Shown: positions 9,013 through 18,642 of the stretch, one piece after another | Numbering within the stretch: the stretch's first letter is position 1 | Layout: each line of letters starts with the position of its first letter | Source: Pirellulales bacterium | Lineage (GTDB): Bacteria; Planctomycetota; Planctomycetia; Pirellulales; JAEUIK01 | Assembly (NCBI GenBank): GCA_019694455.1 | Contig: JAIBBY010000027.1 | Location: 1 to 64,000 of the forward strand | Length of the DNA stretch: 64,000 nucleotides | Direction: 5' to 3' | Notes under the pieces: generated by a model | The model's database searches: none | Seen by the model: the letters and a program-made list of their open reading frames with translations, nothing else | What the model was told of the DNA's origin: nothing | Position numbers and translations under genes: made by a program

Positions 9013-9152
9013 CCGCACGCGACTGATTAGCCATTCGCTGCGACCAGAACTTAATTCCTGGGCGCCGCGCCCCCGTAATGCAAACTCACGCGAAGCCGCC
9101 AGGCTCGCAAGTGGAGACTCCTCTGCGTCTCCGCGTCTCGGCGGTTCAACTC

Positions 9153-9347
9153 TTACCCGATCCCCCTGGCCACACGCGCCGGCAGCGTCAGCACCGCGTG
9201 CAGCGTCTCGAACAGCGCGTCGAACGTCAGCCCGATCAGCCGAAACGGCAACAAGAGCAGCCACACCAGCGGGTAGACCAGCACCACCAAGATCGCCAGC
9301 GGCCAGCAGACCACCAGCAACAGGCACCATAATAAAAAGGTGAACAT
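9153..9347 (-). CDS. Small two-helix membrane protein
   Basis: The predicted 64-residue protein starts MFTFLLWCLL. It consists almost entirely of two hydrophobic stretches (about residues 3-20 and 22-42) followed by an amphipathic tail ending in TLPARVARGIG. The frame extends upstream without a stop, but the ATG at 9347 begins the hydrophobic protein and has a GGATGG-like site upstream. I do not recognise a family. It lies downstream of the PEP-CTERM gene on the same strand (90 bases apart). A membrane role is inferred from composition only. A spurious reading of hydrophobic shadow sequence is possible. Confidence 0.5.
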   Translation of the reverse strand: MFTFLLWCLLLVVCWPLAILVVLVYPLVWLLLLPFRLIGLTFDALFETLHAVLTLPARVARGIG

Positions 9348-9436
9348 CGGCGCGCGACCATCCAAAATGCGTTGTGACTGCCCCAATCTCAAAGCACTTC
9401 GCCCGCGCGGAAAAAATCTTGAACGCCCCCGGTGCT

Positions 9437-10108
9437 TTACCCGCGCCGCCGTCCTAGTCGCCGCATCGCCATGGCCGCTGTCAGGCCGACCAAAGCTAAT
9501 AGCAAGCTCGCCGGCTCGGGCACGGCGTCGATCCGAAAGTTCGTGCGGCTGGCGCTCGGGTTGGTTGGTTCCAGCGCGGTGTAATCTCCCACGCCGCCGC
9601 CAGTCACAATCCCCACAAAGCTGTCGCCAATTTCGCCGATGCCGCCAGCTAGCAGATTGGCGCCGGTGCCCCAGCCCGTCCCTGGCCCCGCCTCCGAACT
9701 GATCACCAGGTAATAGCTTCCCATGTCCAGATCGACGCCCACGCCGCTGAACGTGACGGGCGCGTGTCCGGTGGGCAGTGGCCCCGAAGGAAATATCCCC
9801 GTCTGCGACCACAGCACATTGGCGGCCGTCGCCGCTGGACCGATTTGATCCATCAATTGCAAGGTGAACTCCCCCTGTGGATTGTCGGTCCCGTCGCCGT
9901 TGAGATAGACCGTGATGTTGTCGGCCCGCGCCGGTTCATGCACCCAAAACTCCTGCGCGATCACCAAATTGACATCTGACGAAAAGCTAAAGCCCACCCC
10001 AAAGCCGCCATCCCCTTCCGGCTCAGTCCCCACCACCAATCCCCCCTGGGCCACGATCGGCGACGAGACTGCCAGCATCAACACCCCTGCGGTCAACATG
10101 CGCAACAT
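9437..10108 (-). CDS. PEP-CTERM sorting domain-containing exported protein
   Basis: The 223-residue protein has an N-terminal signal peptide (MLRMLTAGVLMLAVSSPIVAQG) and a beta-rich Gly/Asp-rich body with strands such as YYLVISSEAG. It ends in a canonical PEP-CTERM tail: VPEPASLLLALVGL, a hydrophobic helix, and a basic end (RRLGRRRG). PEP-CTERM proteins are processed by exosortase and sent to the envelope or exopolysaccharide matrix. No exosortase gene is in the window. The ATG has a GAGGA site about nine bases upstream. The body resembles other planctomycete PEP-CTERM proteins with a choice-of-anchor-like beta sandwich, but the ligand is unknown. Confidence 0.9.
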   Translation of the reverse strand: MLRMLTAGVLMLAVSSPIVAQGGLVVGTEPEGDGGFGVGFSFSSDVNLVIAQEFWVHEPARADNITVYLNGDGTDNPQGEFTLQLMDQIGPAATAANVLWSQTGIFPSGPLPTGHAPVTFSGVGVDLDMGSYYLVISSEAGPGTGWGTGANLLAGGIGEIGDSFVGIVTGGGVGDYTALEPTNPSASRTNFRIDAVPEPASLLLALVGLTAAMAMRRLGRRRG

Positions 10109-10540
10109 CAGTGATTGTCCTCATGCAATTCGGCTGCGACACGCGGCGCACCGTGCGCCGGGTCGGTCCGCAAGGCGGCGCAACACGGGCGCGGCGCCTT
10201 ACGGCATGGCAAACAACTGCGGAAGTGGCCAAAGAGTGGGCAAGTCGCCAATTGGGCGAAGCATTGCCCGCGCACGCTCGCAAAAAACAACTAGCGAGCA
10301 GCCTGGCCAGGGCTCAATCGATTAGCGTACCTCAGCTAATAACGACCATCAGGTGAAGAGACTTGCCGGCTCGCGCCGCAATCTCCTCGAATTCATATCG
10401 GCGGTGATCTTACACCGCGCAGGTATACGCGACAACCAGCTTTGGTGCGATTATTTCGCAGCGGCGCGCCACGCCCACTGATCGTGGGAAGGCCGATTGG
10501 GCGCGGCCCGCCGATGCAATCTCAGCCACTGGCCACCAAT
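10109..10540. other. Intergenic region without a recognisable gene
   Basis: About 430 bases lie between the PEP-CTERM gene and glgB. There is a near-perfect palindrome, CGGCGCAC-C-GTGCGCCG, at 10144-10160 and a GCGGTG/CACCGC hairpin at 10401-10418 just downstream of glgB. Neither is followed by a T-run, so neither is called a terminator. No coding frame looks real. Confidence 0.5.
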
Positions 10541-12751
10541 TCACTGTGGCTTGAAAATCACCGTCGACAGCGGTGGCAGCGTCACCTTCAGCGAGTACGG
10601 CCGTCCGTGCCACTTGATCTCCTCCGCCAGCGCGCCGGGGTAGTTCCCCACGTTCGACCCGCCGTAATACGCCGAATCGCTGCTGAAGATCTCGCGGTAG
10701 AAGCCCCCTTGCGGCACCCCCATCCGAAAGCCCTCGCGCGGCACCGGCGTGAAGTTGCAGGCCACCGCCAAAAAGTCGCGCGGATCCTTGGCGCGCCGCA
10801 CGTACGACAGCGTGCTGTCTTCGTAGTCGTTGCAATCGATCCACTCAAAGCCCGCGGGATCAAAGTCCACCTGATGCAGCGCCGGTTCGCTGCGATACAG
10901 CCGATTCAGATCGCCCAGCATGCGCTGCATGCCTTGGTGCGTGTCGTACTGCGTCAAATGCCATTGCAGGCTTTCGTCGTAGTTCCACTCATTCCACTGG
11001 CCAAAGTCTCCCCCCATGAACAGCAGCTTCTTGCCAGGGTGCGTCCACATGTAGCCATAGAGCAGCCGCAGGTTGGCGAACTTTTGCCACAGGTCGCCCG
11101 GCATCTTGGCCAACAGCGCCCCTTTGCCATGCACCACTTCGTCGTGCGACAGAGGCAACACGAAGTTTTCGTTGAAGGCGTAAATCAGGCTGAACGTCAG
11201 ATCGTTGTGATGGAACTTGCGATGGATCGGCTCGTGCTGAAAGTACTTCAGCGTGTCGTTCATCCAGCCCATGTTCCACTTCAGGCTGAATCCCAATCCC
11301 CCCAGGTACGTCGGCCGCGACACCATCGGCCACGCCGTCGACTCCTCGGCGATGGTCAACACGCCTGGGTATTGCCCATGCGTCTGCTCGTTGAATTCCT
11401 TGATGAGCGACACCGCGTGCAGGTTTTCGCGGCCGCCGAACTCGTTCGGAATCCATTCGCCCGGCTCGCGGCTGTAGTCCAGGTACAACATCGACGCCAC
11501 CGCGTCGACGCGCAACCCGTCGATGTGGTACTTGTCCAGCCAGAACAGCGCGTTCGACAACAGAAAGTTGCGCACCTCGTGCCGGCCGTAGTTGAAGATC
11601 AGCGTGCCCCAATCCTTGTGCTCGCCGAGCCGCGGATCGTCGTGCTCGTAAAGCGCCGTGCCGTCGAAGCGGCGCAAACCGTGATCGTCGCGCGGAAAGT
11701 GCGCTGGCACCCAGTCCAAGATCACGCCAATGTCGTTCTGGTGGCAATGATCGACAAAGTACATGAAGTCTTCCGGCGTGCCATAACGGCTCGTCGCCGC
11801 GTAATAGCCCACCGTCTGATAACCCCAGCTCCCCGAGAACGGATGCTCGCTGACCGGCAACAGCTCCAGGTGCGTGTAGCCCATCTCGCGGCAATAGTCC
11901 ACCAGCATGTGCGCCAGCTCGCGGTAGCTGAGCCAACGCTGCGGATCGTCTCCCGGGCGCCGCCAACTGCCCAGGTGGACTTCGTAGATCGAAATCGGCG
12001 CGTCCAATCCGTTGGCGCGCTGCCGTTTGGCCATCCACAACGAGTCGTTCCAGGTGTGCCGACTCAAATCGGTCACGATCGACGCCGTGCGCGGCGGCAC
12101 CTCCGCCGCAAAGCCATACGGGTCGCTCTTCTCGACCGTTCCCGCTTGGCTGCGCACGTGCAGCTTATAAAGGTCGCCCCCCTTCATGCCGGGGATGAAC
12201 AGCTCCCAAAACCCCGCCGGAATGTGCTTCCGCATCGGGTGCTTGAGCGGGTTCCAGCCGTTGAAGTCCCCCACCACGCTCACCGATCGCGCGTTCGGCG
12301 CCCAGGTGGCGAAATTCACCCCTTCCACGCCGTCGATCACGCGCCGATGCGCGCCCAGCTTTTCGTAGCTCTTCCAATGCCGCCCCTCGCCTAAGAGGTA
12401 GAGGTCGAGCTCGCCGAGCAGCGGCGGAAAGGCGTACGGGTCGTGTAGCACGGTTGATCGGCCCTCAAGGTCGGCCACTTGCAATAAATAACGACGATGC
12501 GCCGGCTCTTCCGCCGCTGGGCAGATCGCCTCAAACAATCCGCCCGGATGAATCCGCCGCATCGGCCGTGGCGCGTCCGACTGCGCCTTGTCGATCAGCC
12601 AAGCCTGCGCTTGGTCCGGAAAAAACGCCCGCACCGCGAGCGCTTTGCGGCCAGCGTCATCCACCTCGTGGGGGCCCAGCACCGAAAACGGATCCTCGTG
12701 CGTCCCTTCCAACAGCCGACGCACTCCATCCAGCTCCACCGTCGTCCTCAC
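10541..12751 (-). CDS. glgB: 1,4-alpha-glucan branching enzyme GlgB (GH13)
   Basis: GlgB forms the alpha-1,6 branches of glycogen. The 736-residue protein has the N-terminal beta-sandwich module ([13 protein letters not shown], then a CBM48-type domain with [21 protein letters not shown] at about 146-166). The GH13 barrel follows, with the conserved boxes DWVPAHF (346-352), [11 protein letters not shown] with nucleophile Asp416, TIAEES with acid/base Glu469, and LSHDE further on. Length and order match the family. No other glycogen genes are adjacent, so regulation cannot be inferred. The start MRTTVELDG follows a region with weak purine-rich sequence. Confidence 0.98.
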   Translation of the reverse strand: MRTTVELDGVRRLLEGTHEDPFSVLGPHEVDDAGRKALAVRAFFPDQAQAWLIDKAQSDAPRPMRRIHPGGLFEAICPAAEEPAHRRYLLQVADLEGRSTVLHDPYAFPPLLGELDLYLLGEGRHWKSYEKLGAHRRVIDGVEGVNFATWAPNARSVSVVGDFNGWNPLKHPMRKHIPAGFWELFIPGMKGGDLYKLHVRSQAGTVEKSDPYGFAAEVPPRTASIVTDLSRHTWNDSLWMAKRQRANGLDAPISIYEVHLGSWRRPGDDPQRWLSYRELAHMLVDYCREMGYTHLELLPVSEHPFSGSWGYQTVGYYAATSRYGTPEDFMYFVDHCHQNDIGVILDWVPAHFPRDDHGLRRFDGTALYEHDDPRLGEHKDWGTLIFNYGRHEVRNFLLSNALFWLDKYHIDGLRVDAVASMLYLDYSREPGEWIPNEFGGRENLHAVSLIKEFNEQTHGQYPGVLTIAEESTAWPMVSRPTYLGGLGFSLKWNMGWMNDTLKYFQHEPIHRKFHHNDLTFSLIYAFNENFVLPLSHDEVVHGKGALLAKMPGDLWQKFANLRLLYGYMWTHPGKKLLFMGGDFGQWNEWNYDESLQWHLTQYDTHQGMQRMLGDLNRLYRSEPALHQVDFDPAGFEWIDCNDYEDSTLSYVRRAKDPRDFLAVACNFTPVPREGFRMGVPQGGFYREIFSSDSAYYGGSNVGNYPGALAEEIKWHGRPYSLKVTLPPLSTVIFKPQ

Positions 12752-12942
12752 CGGTTGCCTACTCCTTTGCTGTTCCCTCTCGGGAGATTGTCAGTCGAGC
12801 GATGGTTGGCGTCCACCCTCGCATCTGCTTGTCGGGCGATTCGCGCGCCATGGGCGAATCAATTCACCGCCAATTGGTCGGTTCCTCCGACCCTTTTTCT
12901 TCTCTAACTGTGTACTCTGTCTGCGTGCCATGCTTCACGGCG

Positions 12943-13212
12943 CAAGCCGGTCCATCTCGTCCCTCGCCCCGCTTGCGGGGAGAGGGTGGCCGAAGGCCGG
13001 GTGAGGGGTTTTCCTCTCCCCCACTTGCCACTCACCCCTCACTACAAGCCAGTCCATCTCGTCCCTCGCCCCGTTTGCGGGCAGTGGGTGGCCGTAGGCC
13101 GGGTGAGGGGTTTTCCTCTCCCCCACTTGCCACTCACCCCTCACTACAAGCCGGTCCATCTCGTCCCTCGCCCCGCTTGCGGGGAGAGGGTGGCCGTAGG
13201 CCGGGTGAGGGG
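12943..13212. repeat. 102-bp tandem repeat array with palindromic cores, about 2.65 copies
   Basis: The unit begins CAAGCCGGTCCATCTCGTCC and recurs at 12943, 13045 and 13147 (period exactly 102), the third copy being cut at about 13212. Each copy carries a CCCCGCTTGCGGGG palindrome (slightly altered in copy 2) and a second inverted element, GGCCGAAGGCC/GGTGAGGGG. The core resembles the short dispersed palindromes that many bacteria carry between genes. It is followed by three copies of CACTAAC (13225-13249). No gene product is implied, although the frame translates as repetitive Pro/Arg peptide. Confidence 0.9.
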
Positions 13213-13224
13213 CGTCTTCTTCCT

Positions 13225-13249
13225 CACTAACCACTAACCACTAACCACT
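13225..13249. repeat. Heptamer microrepeat (CACTAAC)x3
   Basis: Three consecutive CACTAAC units followed by CACT lie between the 102-bp repeat array and the end of the RNase H-like gene. Confidence 0.85.
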
Positions 13250-13255
13250 TCCTCC

Positions 13256-13912
13256 TCACTCCATCCATGGCGCCGGCACAAGCCCCGTCCCCATCTGCCG
13301 CGCGCGGGTCCACACGCTCTCCGCGCGCTCGGCCAGCCAACGGCGACTGCCCAGCGCAGCTCGCGCCAGTCGCCGTCCCGGTCGGGCAGGTGGCCCCGCG
13401 ACCCGCGCCGCTTCGGCCTCATGAGGCAGGATTAGCGATCGCGCTGGTCGCGGTTCGGCCGCGAATGCCGTGCTGCTCGCCGAGCGATGCGGCGCGTCGA
13501 TGCGCCATCGTCGGCATTGCACTTGGTGGTAGGTCAGCGCTCGGTCAATCCGTTGCCAGAGGTCTCGGTTGCGGATCGGAACCATCTGCCCGAACCATTC
13601 CCACTCCCAGTCGCTCGCGCGCCAGTTCTCAATCCCGTGGTCCATTCCGCGGCGCACGTACGCGCTGGAGGTGAGCAACGTCACCCGCGCTGGCTGCTCG
13701 ATCGCTTCCAACCCACGCACCGCGGCCAAGAGCTCAAGCCGGGGGCCAGCCAGGCCGGGCTCGATATCCGCGGCTTCGAGCAAAACTCGGCCGCTTCCTT
13801 GTCGCAGCGCGAACCGCCAGCGACCGCCATGCGGATCGCTGTGTGCTTCGGTCACCAGTTGAAAGTGCGGGGCAGATACCATCGCGGTGGACTGTCGGGA
13901 GAAATGTTGCAT
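13256..13912 (-). CDS. RNase HI-fold protein with degenerate catalytic residues
   Basis: Residues 17-140 follow the RNase HI pattern. RLELLAAVRGLEAI (about 58-71) matches the helix that holds the second catalytic acid (Glu60). ARVTLLTSSAYVRRGM (75-90) matches the strand with the third acid, and GIENWRASDWEW plus NRDLWQRIDRAL (93-104 and 115-126) match the substrate-handle region. However, the first Asp is Glu22, the third Asp is Ser82, and no fourth Asp is found. The active site therefore looks inactive. The 78-residue C-terminal tail is Arg/Ala-rich and unlike RNase H. The gene ends a few bases from the repeat array. The role is unknown; nucleic acid binding without cleavage is a possibility. 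Confidence 0.75.
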   Translation of the reverse strand: MQHFSRQSTAMVSAPHFQLVTEAHSDPHGGRWRFALRQGSGRVLLEAADIEPGLAGPRLELLAAVRGLEAIEQPARVTLLTSSAYVRRGMDHGIENWRASDWEWEWFGQMVPIRNRDLWQRIDRALTYHQVQCRRWRIDAPHRSASSTAFAAEPRPARSLILPHEAEAARVAGPPARPGRRLARAALGSRRWLAERAESVWTRARQMGTGLVPAPWME

Positions 13913-14373
13913 CGAGCCAGTCGCCTTCTGGCGCTGGAGCTCCGACTTCCCTGTCTCTCCGAGGCGTCAGGCGGTTCCGCGACCGTGTGGCTCGCCACTT
14001 GGGTCTTCGCGGGGCCGGCCGCGCCTCTTTGGGCGACAATCCGTTGCGTCGAAGTTGCCTCGGCCGGCGATTGTTCCCCATACCAAGGAGAAGCTGACCG
14101 CAGTCCGCGCAGTCCGACTGCTTTAGTTCATCGGCAATCGTTCGCCGCTTTCTCCAGTCTCGCTGGTTTGAATATCTTCCGCCGCCGCAGCAGGGCAGGG
14201 GGGCGAGTTGGCCTACTCGCGACAAAGTTTCGCGATCGAACGCATCAGACGGTCGGTTTCTTCCGCGACCCTGGCTTCCGGGAGTGGTTCTTCCGCATTG
14301 CAACCGAAGTCAATCGGCTCGCCAAAGGATATGCTGCGATAGCCCAGTAGGTTCGGACACTGGTGCGGTGGCC
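13913..14373. other. Intergenic region without a recognisable gene
   Basis: Open frames exist on both strands here (for instance 13734-14303 minus and 13487-14350 plus), but they have no recognisable motif, carry many Arg and Cys residues typical of shadow frames, and overlap the RNase H-like gene. I see no RNA gene or terminator. Confidence 0.5.
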
Positions 14374-15804
14374 TTAAAACGCCGAGTAACGAATGCTCGA
14401 CCACATGCTGTTGTTTGTCAGTGCGGCGGTGCTCAGATAGCTCACGCCCGATTCATACAAGAAGGGTGACGAATCGAGCAACTCGTCCGCATCGTCCATG
14501 TCGCCAAACGCTGCGTCGATGGCCAGGATGTCGTTTCCCCCCTCCACCAGCGCATCGGTGGCCACCAGGTTGTTGAAGTAATCATCGAGCGTGGCCAGTT
14601 CGCTTCCCTCATCGATCGGCGCCATCGGTCCCAACTCGTTCCAAGTCGCCTGCTCGTCGTACGAACCGATGTCCCAATCCATCTCCGCGTCCATATTTCC
14701 TGCCAACGGAGCGGCGCCGGCGCCTTGGTACAACTCAGCCCACGAGGCCGCGTAGGCGGTCAAGGTGAAAGTGTCCAAATTCGCGCTGAATGTTTGATCT
14801 CCCTCGTAACCCGTGAGATCGTCAATGGATCGCAAGTCGGATTGGAGCACGCCATCCTGCATCACGTAGCGCACAAAGAAGCTGTCGGCGCCGTCTTCGC
14901 CGATCATCAAATCGACGTCGTTGTCAGCGGTGCCGCCAAAGTGCAAGAAGTATTCAAAACCAAAAAGGGTGTCGTCGCCAGCGCCGCCAACGACTTGGTC
15001 CGAGCCGGCGCCCCCTTCCAGACTGTCTCGGCCTTCCTCGCCGAACAGCACATCGTTGTCTCGCCCGCCAAACAGCGAGTCGTCGTTGTCGCCGCCCCCC
15101 AGATAGTCCTCGCCATCCTCGCCGTACAATGTGTCGCTGCCTGGTCCGCCAACCAAATTGTCATTGCCGGCGCCGCCAAAGACGATGCAGCCACCGGCTT
15201 CGTCGTCTACTCGGTCGTCGCCGTCGCCGGCATAAATCACGTCCAGGTCGGCGCCGCCGTCGATTGTGTCGCCTAGCGAACTTCCCCAAATCGTGTCCCG
15301 TCCGTCGCCGCCATATAGTTCGGCGATGCACAGTGGCCCCGCCTTGATCTGATCCTCCCCTCGTTCGCCGTACACATGGCAGACTCCTTTGCCACCTTCG
15401 AGCGTGTCGTTTCCCTCGCCGCCGAAGACAAAGGCCTGGGCCGACGATTGGTTCAGAAAAGTGTCGTCACCGGCCCCACCGTAAAAGTGAATATTCGGAA
15501 CCTTGGACGTTTCCAGGTAGTAGTAGCCCATTCCTGTTGGCCGTGCGGCGAAGACCGTCGTCGTGCCGCCGCGCTCTGTCACCTGCACGCGGTCGTTTCC
15601 CGATGTGCCGACGATGTAGATTCCTTCGCGCTCGGGGTACGCCACCCCGCGCTCGAAGCCGTCGTGGTAAAAAACATCCACCGCCATCAAGTCGCGCCGT
15701 TCGAGTTGCTGGCATTCCAGTCGCCGACGCTTGCTCGTCATCGGGCTCGTGCCGCGCTTGCGAGATTGCTTCTGCGAAAACGATCGAAACAGCGTGCGAA
15801 ACAT
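14374..15804 (-). CDS. RTX-type (hemolysin calcium-binding repeat) exoprotein
   Basis: The 476-residue protein starts at ATG 15804, which has a GAGG site about 12 bases upstream; the frame is open further up, but that part has no protein character. The first 40 residues are basic and include the planctomycete-type motif LECQQLERRDLMAVDV, which appears near the N-terminus of many planctomycete surface proteins. Residues 60-290 contain about a dozen GGxGxDxL nonapeptides (GGAGDDTF, GGEGNDTL, GGDGRDTI, GGAGNDNL), which form a calcium-bound beta-roll. The C-terminal third is acidic (Asp/Glu-rich) without repeats. Secretion is expected, but no type I exporter is nearby. Function is probably structural or adhesive at the cell surface. 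Confidence 0.85.
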   Translation of the reverse strand: MFRTLFRSFSQKQSRKRGTSPMTSKRRRLECQQLERRDLMAVDVFYHDGFERGVAYPEREGIYIVGTSGNDRVQVTERGGTTTVFAARPTGMGYYYLETSKVPNIHFYGGAGDDTFLNQSSAQAFVFGGEGNDTLEGGKGVCHVYGERGEDQIKAGPLCIAELYGGDGRDTIWGSSLGDTIDGGADLDVIYAGDGDDRVDDEAGGCIVFGGAGNDNLVGGPGSDTLYGEDGEDYLGGGDNDDSLFGGRDNDVLFGEEGRDSLEGGAGSDQVVGGAGDDTLFGFEYFLHFGGTADNDVDLMIGEDGADSFFVRYVMQDGVLQSDLRSIDDLTGYEGDQTFSANLDTFTLTAYAASWAELYQGAGAAPLAGNMDAEMDWDIGSYDEQATWNELGPMAPIDEGSELATLDDYFNNLVATDALVEGGNDILAIDAAFGDMDDADELLDSSPFLYESGVSYLSTAALTNNSMWSSIRYSAF

Positions 15805-16148
15805 GGCAGCGCCTCGGTCTGGGGGAAAATGGGGACTGGAGTGCTCTATCCCATACAGCGTCCCCGCCGCCGGTTTGTTACATACCCCGCCGGCACTCCC
15901 TGAAAAACGCCCAAAGCCCCCACGCCAAACCGGGCGATCAGTCCAAGACACCAACTGCCGTATGACCAGGCGGCGTTTTCAGCCGCAACTCACCCCCCCC
16001 CTGATGGCTGTGCCCCCCATCGCTCATTCACATGCGCCCGCGTCGTCGCATTTGAGATTTGCGGCCACAGCCACTATCTTTTGAATCGAGTAATGGCTGG
16101 CGCGATACCGTGGCACGCCTTGAATCGTTCACATCCACTAGAGGCGCA

Positions 16149-17264
16149 ATGTCCAGCCATCTACTGTTGACCGGGGCCACCGGCCTGATCGGAGAATACT
16201 TACTCGCCGGGCTACTGCAAAAAAATGTGCCCTTGGCGGTGTTAACCCGTGCCAAAGACGGTGATTCGCCTGCCAACCGCATTGAAGAACTGCTCCTTCG
16301 CTGGGAGCAGACGCTTGGAAAACCGCTCCCTCGACCGGTCGTGTTGGCAGGCGAAACCAATCGGCCCGGCCTGGGCCTATCCGATGAAGATCTCCGCTGG
16401 GTCACCCAGCATTGCAACCGCATCTTGCACAACGCGGCCAGCGTGCAGTTTCAAGGCAGCGATCACGCACAAGACCCCTGGCTCAGCAATCTCACCGGCA
16501 CTCAATGCCTGCTGGGCATGTGCGCCGAACTGGGGATTCGTGATCTGCACTATGTTTCGACCGCCTACGTTTGCGGCAATCGAACCGGGCGAATCTACGA
16601 GCAAGAATTGAACTGCGGGCAGGTCTTGCGCAACGACTATGAATCCAGCAAGTTCGCGGCCGAGAATTTGGTCCGTAATGCCCCCTTTCTTGGGCAGCGC
16701 ACCATTTACCGGCCGGGCATCGTCGTCGGCGACTCGCTCACCGCCTACACATCCACCTATCGGGGCGTCTATTCCTATCTGCAATTCACCTGCGCCATGG
16801 CGCGCAATGCCGATCGCGATGCCCAGGGACGCTGGCATCACCCGGTTCGCCTGAATCTCACGGGCCAGGAGTTTCGTAGTCTGGTGACCGTCGACTACGT
16901 TGCGGACGTCATTCTGAGAGTGCTGGAAAGCCCTGCCTCCCACGGGCAAACATTCCATATCACGCCGGCCGAGCCGACCACTTCCCAAGAGATCGAAACC
17001 GCGCTCGCGCGGCACTGCAACTATCACGGTGTGGAGTTTGTCGGCCGCCCGCCGATTCCCCCCGCGTCGATGAACGCGTCGGAAGAGTTGTTCTACAGCG
17101 CCGTTGCCGCCTATCAGCCCTACTGGGAGGGCGATCCCGTCTTCGACCAAACCAATACCGCGCAGGTCATGCAAGGCGCGGCCTGCCCGCGCGTGGATGC
17201 TGCCATGCTGCTGCGACTATTTGAGTTCGCCGCGCGCCACAACTTCGGCAAGCGCCGCCGTTAG
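16149..17264 (+). CDS. Thioester-reductase-like extended SDR (NAD_binding_4 type)
   Basis: The 371-residue protein starts at ATG 16149, eight bases after GAGG. It opens with the Rossmann motif HLLLTGATGLIGEYLL (GxxGxxG). The catalytic set of extended SDRs follows: YVSTAYVCG around residues 135-143 and the YxxxK motif in YESSKFAAENLVR. The insertion patterns resemble thioester reductases and fatty acyl reductases, which reduce acyl thioesters to aldehydes or alcohols. It lacks an adenylation or carrier domain and any C-terminal sterile domain. It precedes an HHxxxDG acyltransferase on the same strand (41 bases apart) and faces another, suggesting joint action on an acyl substrate. Substrate unknown; an epimerase/dehydratase role remains possible. 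Confidence 0.75.
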   Translation: MSSHLLLTGATGLIGEYLLAGLLQKNVPLAVLTRAKDGDSPANRIEELLLRWEQTLGKPLPRPVVLAGETNRPGLGLSDEDLRWVTQHCNRILHNAASVQFQGSDHAQDPWLSNLTGTQCLLGMCAELGIRDLHYVSTAYVCGNRTGRIYEQELNCGQVLRNDYESSKFAAENLVRNAPFLGQRTIYRPGIVVGDSLTAYTSTYRGVYSYLQFTCAMARNADRDAQGRWHHPVRLNLTGQEFRSLVTVDYVADVILRVLESPASHGQTFHITPAEPTTSQEIETALARHCNYHGVEFVGRPPIPPASMNASEELFYSAVAAYQPYWEGDPVFDQTNTAQVMQGAACPRVDAAMLLRLFEFAARHNFGKRRR

Positions 17265-17305
17265 CTCACGTTTCGCCCCGTGCGACACCCATCTCGGCGC
17301 CTCGC

Positions 17306-18640
17306 ATGTCAACAGAACGCCAGTTGCCGCTCACGCCCTGGGAACAGTACATGTTCCTCGACGACTGTCGTCGCGGCCCGATGACGTTTCTGTTTCGGTT
17401 GAGCTACGCTGGCCAGTTGGATCGGCAACGTCTGACTCAAAGTTTGGCAGTTGTTGTCGCGCGGCATCCGCTGCTGGCCGCAAAAGTGGTCCGCAATCGA
17501 GGCCGATTCCTCTGGGACTCGTTCCAACCCGCTATTCGCCTCTTCGGTGTTCCCCCCGCGCCACAAGTCCCGTTCGTCGCAGACCATTTGGACCTCCTGT
17601 CAACAAATGGCTTTCGGGCAGGAGTCGGCGAAAACCAATCCGGTGGCCACGTCTGGCTCGAGTTTCACCATGCGGCCTGCGATGGTCTGGGAGCCATCGA
17701 GGCGACGGCCGAGATTATCGCGGCCTACCGTGGCGCGGCGCATGAACTGACGCCCGCGCCGACGACTGCGCGACTCGCCCGCCGCGCCCATATTCCGCTC
17801 ACACCGCTGGAACGAATCACCAGGACCCCCAAAGACCTGGCCCGCATCGCAAAGTTCTTTCAGCATCGCATTGCGCCCCTGACCAGCGGAGCCGAACAGT
17901 CGAATTCCGAGTTTCAGTCGTCGGCCTTCGTAACGCATTGCTTCTCCCCCAGTGAGACGGCAAGCCTGCTCGATCGTGTGCGGCGCCAAGGCGTCACGCT
18001 CAACGACTTATTGCTGCGAGACCTCTACCTGAGCCTGCACCATTGGATGCTTATTCGCCGCGACTACGGCGCCCGCGCATTGCGAATCGCCATGCCGATC
18101 AGCCATCGCCTGCCAGACGACGGCCAAGGCGCCGTCAATCGAGTGAGCATGGTCTTTCTCGATCGTACCGCGCGGCAATTCGGAGAGCCCGCGGAGCTGC
18201 TGGCGTCGATCGCCAGCGAAACCCGGCAGATCAAACAGCATCGCATGGGCATTGCGATGCTGCGCTCGCTCAAATGTCTGGCCGTTAGCGCCACCGCCAT
18301 GCAAAGCGTCTTGCGCAACCCGAGATCGCAAGTCACCTGCATCTTGAGCAACTTGGGGGTCGTGCTCGCCAGTCCTGCAAACCTCGGTGGCGCCGAACCG
18401 GGAATCGAATTCGACTCGATCGAGTTCATGCCCCCCATCCGTCCGCAATCACCCATCAGCTTCGGCGCGCATACCTATCGTGGGTCGCTGACGCTCACGC
18501 TGCGCTACGACACCGCGCAATTAAGTGCTACTGACGCGGCCGAACTGCTCAATCGGTATGTCGACGAGTTGTCCAAGTCGCTGGCATGCGCCGATCACAA
18601 GGACTGCGCGGAGCAAACCTCGCGCGACGGTGCGCATTAG
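17306..18640 (+). CDS. Stand-alone condensation/acyltransferase-fold protein (HHxxxDG)
   Basis: The 444-residue protein resembles the chloramphenicol-acetyltransferase-like fold of NRPS condensation domains, PapA5-type acyltransferases and wax ester synthases. It begins with a condensation-type LTPWEQYMFLDDC segment. It has an intact catalytic motif FHHAACDGLGAIEA near residue 119, and a C-terminal half with ALRIAMPISHRLPDD and SNLGVVLASP segments. Such enzymes transfer acyl groups from a thioester to an amine or alcohol. It follows the reductase-like gene closely and converges on a similar gene (18643-20016), with a two-base gap between the stops. The acceptor is unknown. No transmembrane segment is seen, so it is probably cytoplasmic. 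Confidence 0.8.
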   Translation: MSTERQLPLTPWEQYMFLDDCRRGPMTFLFRLSYAGQLDRQRLTQSLAVVVARHPLLAAKVVRNRGRFLWDSFQPAIRLFGVPPAPQVPFVADHLDLLSTNGFRAGVGENQSGGHVWLEFHHAACDGLGAIEATAEIIAAYRGAAHELTPAPTTARLARRAHIPLTPLERITRTPKDLARIAKFFQHRIAPLTSGAEQSNSEFQSSAFVTHCFSPSETASLLDRVRRQGVTLNDLLLRDLYLSLHHWMLIRRDYGARALRIAMPISHRLPDDGQGAVNRVSMVFLDRTARQFGEPAELLASIASETRQIKQHRMGIAMLRSLKCLAVSATAMQSVLRNPRSQVTCILSNLGVVLASPANLGGAEPGIEFDSIEFMPPIRPQSPISFGAHTYRGSLTLTLRYDTAQLSATDAAELLNRYVDELSKSLACADHKDCAEQTSRDGAH

Positions 18641-18642
18641 CC

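Noticed and set aside
10442-12394. A 650-codon plus-strand frame over glgB
   Set aside because: Antisense shadow of glgB; the opposite frame has all GH13 motifs.
12943-13212. CRISPR array
   Set aside because: Units are 102 bp, contiguous and nearly identical throughout with no unique spacers; these are tandem repeats.
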